Assembly (NCBI GenBank): GCA_003647375.1
Contig: QMMS01000226.1
Location: forward strand, 1 to 7,136
Direction: 5' to 3'
Length of the DNA: 7,136 nt
Source of the DNA: Deltaproteobacteria bacterium
GTDB taxonomy: Bacteria > Desulfobacterota > Desulfobacteria > Desulfobacterales > B30-G6
Below the pieces are notes generated by a model. The model worked only from the letters and a program-made list of their open reading frames with translations. It did no database searches and was not told the origin of the DNA. A program made the translations under genes and the position numbers. Every line of letters starts with the position of its first letter. Within the stretch, counting starts at the first letter, position 1. Below, piece after piece: positions 6,136-7,136 of the stretch.

Positions 6136-7074
6136 ATGAGCGTTTTTGATTTCAAAAAAGGACTGGTGAAACTTGGGGAAGGGATCTGGGCCTATATTCA
6201 GCCGGACGGCTCCTGGGGGTTGAGCAATGCCGGTTTGGTTGTCGATCAGGGCAAATCACTGTTGGTCGACACGCTCTACGATGTAAATCTGACCAATGAA
6301 ATGCTGGCGGCAATGCGTACAGTTGCGCCCGAAGCTGAAACGATTGATTTTTTGGTCAATACCCATGACAACGGAGATCATTGGTTTGGAAATGAAGCGG
6401 CCAGGGCAGGTGAAATAATCGCCACCAAAGCCTGCGCCGAAGCCATGGCCGGGTTCACCCCGGAGACCATGGCCGGGCTCATGAAAGGCGCGTCGGACTT
6501 GGGTGATTTGGGACAGTTCTTTCTTAAATGCTTCGGCAAATATTCCTATGATAATATCACCGCAGCTTTACCCACTCGAACATTTGAAGGGCGGTTGGAA
6601 CTGGAGGTCGGATCCAGAAAGGTCGAACTTATCGAGGTCGGCCCTTGTCATACGACCGGGGACCTGATCGTGTATGCCCCCCATGCCGGAACCGTGTTCG
6701 TTGCCGACATAATGATCGTGGGTGGCCACCAGATAATGTGGGCCGGGCCGGTGGCCAATTTCATCAAGACCCTCGACCTTATTCTGAGTCTCGATCCCAG
6801 GTATATCGTGCCTGGCCACGGTCCTGTCACCGATAGCCAAGGGGCCTTGGAGATCAAAAAATATTGGGAGTATTACACCCATGAGGCCAAGATTAGATAC
6901 GACAAAGGTATGGAGAGCTTTGATGCAGCCAAGGATATCCCTTTAGGCCCATACGCCGGGTACCACGATTCGGAAAAAATCGTGGTTAACGTGAACGCTT
7001 TGTATAAGGAGTTCAGTAACGATTCCGACCCTATTATCCCGGTGGAGCAGTTTACCTTTATGTCCAAATGGTAA
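6136..7074 (+). CDS. MBL-fold (metallo-beta-lactamase superfamily) metallo-hydrolase
   Basis: A 312-residue cytoplasmic hydrolase of the metallo-beta-lactamase fold, with no signal peptide. Metal-site motifs in order: NTHDNGDH (75-82), GPCHTTGD (169-176, H172), FVADIM (188-193, D191) and VPGHGPV (225-231, H228). The usual HxHxDH motif reads H77-D-N79-G-D81-H82, so the second histidine is replaced by Asn; the other site residues D81, H82, D191 and H228 are intact. About 70 residues follow the last metal motif, including DIPLGPYAGYHDSEKIVVNV (267-286), which from memory is conserved with the NGDH motif in one MBL subfamily. Relatives in the wider superfamily hydrolyse thioesters, lactones, esters or phosphodiesters, so the substrate is unassigned. 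AGGAGG at 6126-6131 supports the ATG. It lies 15 bases after BKACE, probably on the same transcript, suggesting it acts on a product or side product of that step. Confidence 0.9.
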   Translation: MSVFDFKKGLVKLGEGIWAYIQPDGSWGLSNAGLVVDQGKSLLVDTLYDVNLTNEMLAAMRTVAPEAETIDFLVNTHDNGDHWFGNEAARAGEIIATKACAEAMAGFTPETMAGLMKGASDLGDLGQFFLKCFGKYSYDNITAALPTRTFEGRLELEVGSRKVELIEVGPCHTTGDLIVYAPHAGTVFVADIMIVGGHQIMWAGPVANFIKTLDLILSLDPRYIVPGHGPVTDSQGALEIKKYWEYYTHEAKIRYDKGMESFDAAKDIPLGPYAGYHDSEKIVVNVNALYKEFSNDSDPIIPVEQFTFMSKW

Positions 7075-7136
7075 TTGAGGCCAAACATAGTCCGCATTTC
7101 GTTTTTGATTACAAAATAACATCCCAAATGGGAATA

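Noticed and set aside
6136..7074. A true antibiotic-resistance beta-lactamase
   Set aside because: There is no signal peptide, the metal motif is altered, and the gene lies in a metabolic operon.
7122..7134. TCCCAAATGGGA hairpin at the right edge, considered as a terminator for the MBL gene
   Set aside because: Four-base stem and the window ends before any T-run could be seen; cannot be supported.

Overview
The window is a compact, single-strand (+) block of six protein genes with almost no non-coding space. Left to right they are: a TRAP-type large permease (DctM), open at the left window edge; an FAD-dependent phytoene-desaturase-like oxidoreductase; an NAD(P)H:flavin reductase with a C-terminal plant-type 2Fe-2S domain; a bile acid:Na+ symporter (BASS) family carrier; a beta-keto acid cleavage enzyme (BKACE/DUF849, Kce-like); and a metallo-beta-lactamase-fold hydrolase. 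No rRNA, tRNA, CRISPR array, insertion sequence or convincing intrinsic terminator was found.

Spacing suggests three transcription or translation blocks. The TRAP permease ends before a 185-base gap. The desaturase-like gene, reductase and BASS carrier follow as a tight unit: 10 bases separate the first pair, and a 1-base TAATG overlap joins the reductase to the carrier. After a 74-base AT-rich gap carrying a plausible promoter and a perfect palindrome, the BKACE and MBL genes form a pair 15 bases apart. All internal genes have good Shine-Dalgarno sequences.

The organism is a bacterium of moderate GC content. A TRAP transporter, a BKACE enzyme and a COG1233-type oxidoreductase paired with an iron-sulfur flavoreductase would fit a metabolically versatile, possibly anaerobic, proteobacterium or Desulfobacterota member. 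This is inference from gene content and style, not a marker-based assignment.

The genes read best as a catabolic locus for an unidentified organic acid. Two unrelated carboxylate-type carriers (TRAP and BASS) would handle uptake. The flavoprotein would oxidise or reduce the carbon skeleton, with the adjacent reductase exchanging electrons with NAD(P)H. BKACE would cleave a beta-keto acid with acetyl-CoA to acetoacetate and a shortened acyl-CoA, and the MBL enzyme would hydrolyse an ester, thioester or lactone. No carotenoid genes are present, so the desaturase-like enzyme probably has another substrate. The most notable points are this flavoprotein/reductase pair, a BKACE active site lacking the Glu14 equivalent, and an MBL metal motif with Asn in place of the second histidine.
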